64,000 nt of DNA, from positions 6,758 through 70,757 of the forward strand of contig JBBBWG010009002.1 of the NCBI GenBank assembly GCA_037176905.1. Direction: 5' to 3'. How positions within the stretch are numbered: position 1 is the first letter of the stretch; each line of letters begins with the position of its first letter. The stretch is from Azolla pinnata. Lineage: Eukaryota > Streptophyta > Polypodiopsida > Salviniales > Salviniaceae. Position numbers and translations under genes: made by a program. Below the pieces are notes generated by a model, which was not told the DNA's origin, did not search any database, and worked only from the letters and a program-made list of their open reading frames with translations. Positions 60,848 to 64,000 of the stretch are shown here, in pieces.

Positions 60848-61440
60848 GACGCATGCATGCATGCATGCATCGGATGCATGCTTCCATCAGACGCATGCAC
60901 ACGCATGGCATGCCATGCACCCCCGCATGCATTGCATGCATGCATGCGTCGCATTGATGTGTGTTTTTGTGGGTTGTCGTTGTCATCACGGAAAAAAGGG
61001 CATATTAGTTTGACTTTTTAGGTTTCTGGTTTTTCTTTTTTCTTTTTTTCGCGGGCGCTTTTCTTAATAATTAAATGGTTTCTTTTTATTTACGTTCTGG
61101 TTTTTTCCCTATTTATTTTATTGCGCTGTTTAAATTTTATTATTTGTTTTCCAGCGGCGCCACCTTTGGTTTTTTTTGACATTTGAACCACAAAAAAAAA
61201 ACAAAAACAAAAAAAGCAGCGCAACATCCACATATGCATCCATCCATTCGACATACATGCATCCAAGCCACGCGAGCATGCATGCATGCATGCATGCATC
61301 CGTGCATCCGTCCACGGTTCCACCCATGCATCCATAGCATAGAAACAACGCACGCGCATGTAGAAAGAGCATGCCATGCATCCACCCACGCGCACATCCA
61401 TCCCTCCAGACGCGCGCATGCATGCATGCATGCATCCCCA
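60848..61440. repeat. GCATGC-rich palindromic tracts
   Basis: (GCAT)n and (CATC)n tracts with many CATGCATG (RY-element-like) octamers at about 60848-60950 and 61255-61440. CATGCATG is self-complementary, so cruciforms are possible. The sequence between (about 60950-61230) is A/T-tract DNA. Confidence 0.8.
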
Positions 61441-62222
61441 TCCATAGACGCACGCACACATATTCCATCCATATGCACACGTGTGGGCAAAGGTCCACAT
61501 TGGACATTGGATTCTCCCTTTCATGGACATAATCATAACCGCCGCGATCACCGCAAGGATTATTATACCAAGGTCATCATCATAATCACATCGCTATTGT
61601 CGGCCGCATCATGATTGTCAGCGGCATCGTCAGCGGCCACCGTTAGTTCCATCGTGCCCATTCGGCGTCTCGCAGTAGATGAGGCTGGACGGGCATCAGC
61701 CAAATGCGTAGAAGAAGAAGAAGAAGAAGAAGAAGAAGAAGAAGAAGAAGAAGGGCAACAAGAAGTCCAAAACCAAGTCCAAACAAATGTCTCTTTCTTC
61801 TTCTTCTTCTTCTTCTAATCAAGCTTGGCATTCGCTGCGAATTCGATCGCATCCGGCACAAGATGAAACAACACAAGGAGCTCACTCACACCCCCCCCCC
61901 CCAAGCGCTGCTGCTACGAGGATCGGCGACAAAAACTTGAGAGAAAGAAAAACCACGGATGCTCTATCAAAAAAATCCCTTTGTTTTGTCTTGTTTTTGT
62001 TTTCCCCCTTTTTTTTTCCATGAGACCTCCTAAATGTATATAAAAGATTCTGATGTGATATAGTGTGTGTATGTATGTTAGTTACGGAGAAGAAGAAGAG
62101 GGTGTGGAGGGACAAGCGAGTCAAGGGGGCGGGCGGGCGGGCGGACAACAATCAAATCAATGTCCGCCCAAAACTAATAAATCGTCCATCGAATGAGCAT
62201 GGGCGGGGGCGAAATATCGCGT
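61441..62222. other. 3' flank of the WRKY gene
   Basis: It holds (GAA)n at about 61709-61754, (TTC)n at about 61794-61817 and a C homopolymer at about 61890-61902. It must include the WRKY 3' UTR near 62222. No other gene is supported. Confidence 0.5.
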
Positions 62223-64000
62223 TCACACTGCGGCGGCCGGATCGCCGGCCGCATTGGAAGCCATCGCCATCATCTGCAAGTGATTGTGCTCGCCCTCATA
62301 CGTAACGATGAGCATGTTGGGGTCGTCGGGCGCACGCTCCACGTGCTTCCGTGCCGGGCATCCGCGCACCGTGCTGCACTTGTAGTAGCCCCTATCAACA
62401 CCATCATCACCATCATCATTCACCATCATCACCATCATCATTCACCATCATCACCATCATCATTCACCATCATCACCATCATCATTCACCTCTACCGTCA
62501 TCATCATCCATCGTCGCCACCGCCATCATCATCAATCATCATCATCAATCATCACCAATCATCATCATCAATCATCACCATCATCATTCACCACCACAGT
62601 CATCATCTTCTGTCATCGCCACCACCATCATCATCACCAACCATCACCATCATCACCATCATCATTCACCACCGCAGTCATCATCATCCATCATCGCCAC
62701 CGCCATCATCATCACCAACCATCACCACCATCACCATCATCACTCACCACCGCCATCATCATCCATCATCGCCACCACCACCACCATCATCAATCATCAC
62801 ATTACATGACCATCATCACCATCATCATTCACGACCGCAGTCATCATCATCCATCATCGCTACCGCCATCATCATCACCAACCATCACCACCATCACCAT
62901 CATCATTCACCACCGCCATCATCATCATCCATCATCGCCACCACCACCACCATCATCAATCATCACCTTCATCACCATCATCATTCACCACCGCCACCAT
63001 CACCAACATCGTCCACCATCGCCACTACCGTCACCATCACCATCATCATTCACCACCGCCACCATCACCAACATCGTCCACCATCGCCACTACCGTCACC
63101 ATCACCATCATCATCATCATCATTCGTCATCACCAGCATCGTCACTAACCATCATCATTCATCACCATTCGTCATCACCGGCATCGTCACTCACCATCAT
63201 CATGATCATCACTCGTCATCACCAGCATCATTCATCACCATTCGTCATCACCATCATAATCACCACCGTCGTCACCATCACCAGCATCATTCAAAGCCAC
63301 CGTGACCATCATCACCACCACCACCATCATCATTCATCACCATTCAGCACCACCATCGTCATTCATCATCGTCGTTGCAAGGACGATACATGCTACGATG
63401 TGATAGTTCCTTCGTGCATGGGCGCCCATTGGAAGAAAGAAGAAGAAAGAAGCAGAAGAAGCAGAGATGATTTCAAAGTACCTTGGATGGGGCGAACCTT
63501 TGATGGGCTTCTGCCCGTACTTCCTCCACGAGAAATCGTCGGCTGGAATGTCGGCCATCTTGGAGCTGATCGCAGGCACCCGGATGGCCCGCTTGTTCCT
63601 CGATTTCCTGCACCATTTGTTTCGGGCAAATCAAAATCGATCCCGATGTGATCGATCACAGGGCAAGAAAGAAGCGGGGACGATTTAAGGGGACTCGGTG
63701 AGGGCAGAATGTGAGCGATCTCGTGGTGTGTCGTGTTGGAGAAAGAAATCCGACCTTCGTTTGGAGCAATGGCACTTCCCGCCGTGGCACTTCCCGCCGC
63801 GGCCGAGGGCGTCCGATGCCGCCAGGGAGCAAGGCGCCTTCTTCTTGGAGGGGAAGGAGGAGGAGGAGGAGGACAAGGGGGGTTTCCCCAGCGCGGAGGC
63901 GCCATGGCGATGGGCGTCGACGCTGAGAGAGGACAGGAACGATCCGGTGGTGGAGGAGGAGGAGCAGGGGAGGGAGAGGTGGGAGAGCGAGAGGATGGAG
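62223..64000 (-). CDS. Group IId WRKY transcription factor, 5' end beyond the window
   Basis: Visible exons are 64000-63755 (open to the edge), 63607-63482 and 62391-62223; the phase-2 junctions rebuild Arg codons at both introns. The first has [15 protein letters not shown], then [12 protein letters not shown], the plant zinc-cluster motif of group IId. The second gives [41 protein letters not shown]. The third completes [37 protein letters not shown], a C-X5-C-X23-H-X-H finger, and ends after DPAAAV. The protein binds W-boxes (TTGAC) in the nucleus; group IId members (WRKY7/11/15/17/21/39/74 type) also bind calmodulin through an N-terminal motif outside this window. The second intron sits at the conserved R-type position. 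It is 1090 bases and almost wholly CAT/CAC repeat (plus strand). Confidence 0.95.
62398..63375. repeat. CAT/CAC array filling the WRKY intron
   Basis: Roughly 980 bases of ATC/ACC triplets on the plus strand (GAT/GGT on the transcribed strand). Longer sub-repeats are present, such as 'caccatcatcattcaccacc' and 'cgtccaccatcgccactacc', the latter duplicated exactly near 63010 and 63073. It reaches to within a few bases of the intron's 3' splice site. Confidence 0.9.

Noticed and set aside
62193-63651. 370- and 281-residue His/Ser/Pro-rich open frames on the plus strand
   Set aside because: They run antisense through the repeat-filled intron of the WRKY gene, whose exons and splice sites are clear on the other strand.

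Overview
This window is nuclear DNA from a flowering plant. The evidence is short-exon genes with GT-AG introns, a plant group IId WRKY factor, a CC-type (ROXY-class) glutaredoxin, a GRIK/SnAK kinase, a plant LEA_2 protein and a plant-type enoyl-CoA reductase. The genus cannot be named from sequence alone. Three 100-base N runs (14387-14486, 31857-31956, 53391-53490) mark scaffold gaps.

Layout. Positions 1-1.2 kb are GC-rich and full of microsatellites, like the flank of a gene outside the window. From 1.2 to 14.4 kb the DNA is AT-rich and gene-poor, with decayed tandem duplications and a 39-bp minisatellite. Genes then follow: a UreH-like membrane protein (+, 14969-16926); a KPWE/PEX14-like gene (-, 18776 to about 24129) with a copia fossil in an intron; a 26.8-30.3 kb region dominated by CAT/CAC, GAT/GAC and GAA repeats; a CC-type glutaredoxin (+, 30386-31363); a GRIK/SnAK kinase (-, 34174-37027); mitochondrial 2-oxoglutarate dehydrogenase E1 (-, 39042-45704); very-long-chain enoyl-CoA reductase CER10/ECR (-, 47274-49582), head-to-head with an organellar SpoU RNA 2'-O-methyltransferase (+, 49828-52116); a LEA_2 membrane protein (-, 53672-56420); a small unrecognised acidic protein (-, 57511-58821); and a group IId WRKY gene running off the right edge (- , 62223 to beyond 64000). 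I rebuilt exon chains by splice-site phase and reading-frame continuity. They close in frame for the GRIK, OGDH, ECR, LEA_2, UreH-like and small-protein genes, and for the visible part of the WRKY gene.

The genes are unrelated housekeeping and regulatory loci, not a pathway cluster. The unifying oddity is a shared class of trinucleotide expansion (CAT/CAC on one strand, GAT/GTG on the other). It fills intergenic DNA, makes up nearly all of a 1.09-kb WRKY intron right up to its 3' splice site, and has been translated into a 63-residue Ser/Pro insert inside the thioredoxin fold of the glutaredoxin. Other notable items are a cytochrome b-like fragment of mitochondrial character at about 33.2-33.3 kb, a GC-AG intron in OGDH, and a telo-box hairpin upstream of OGDH.
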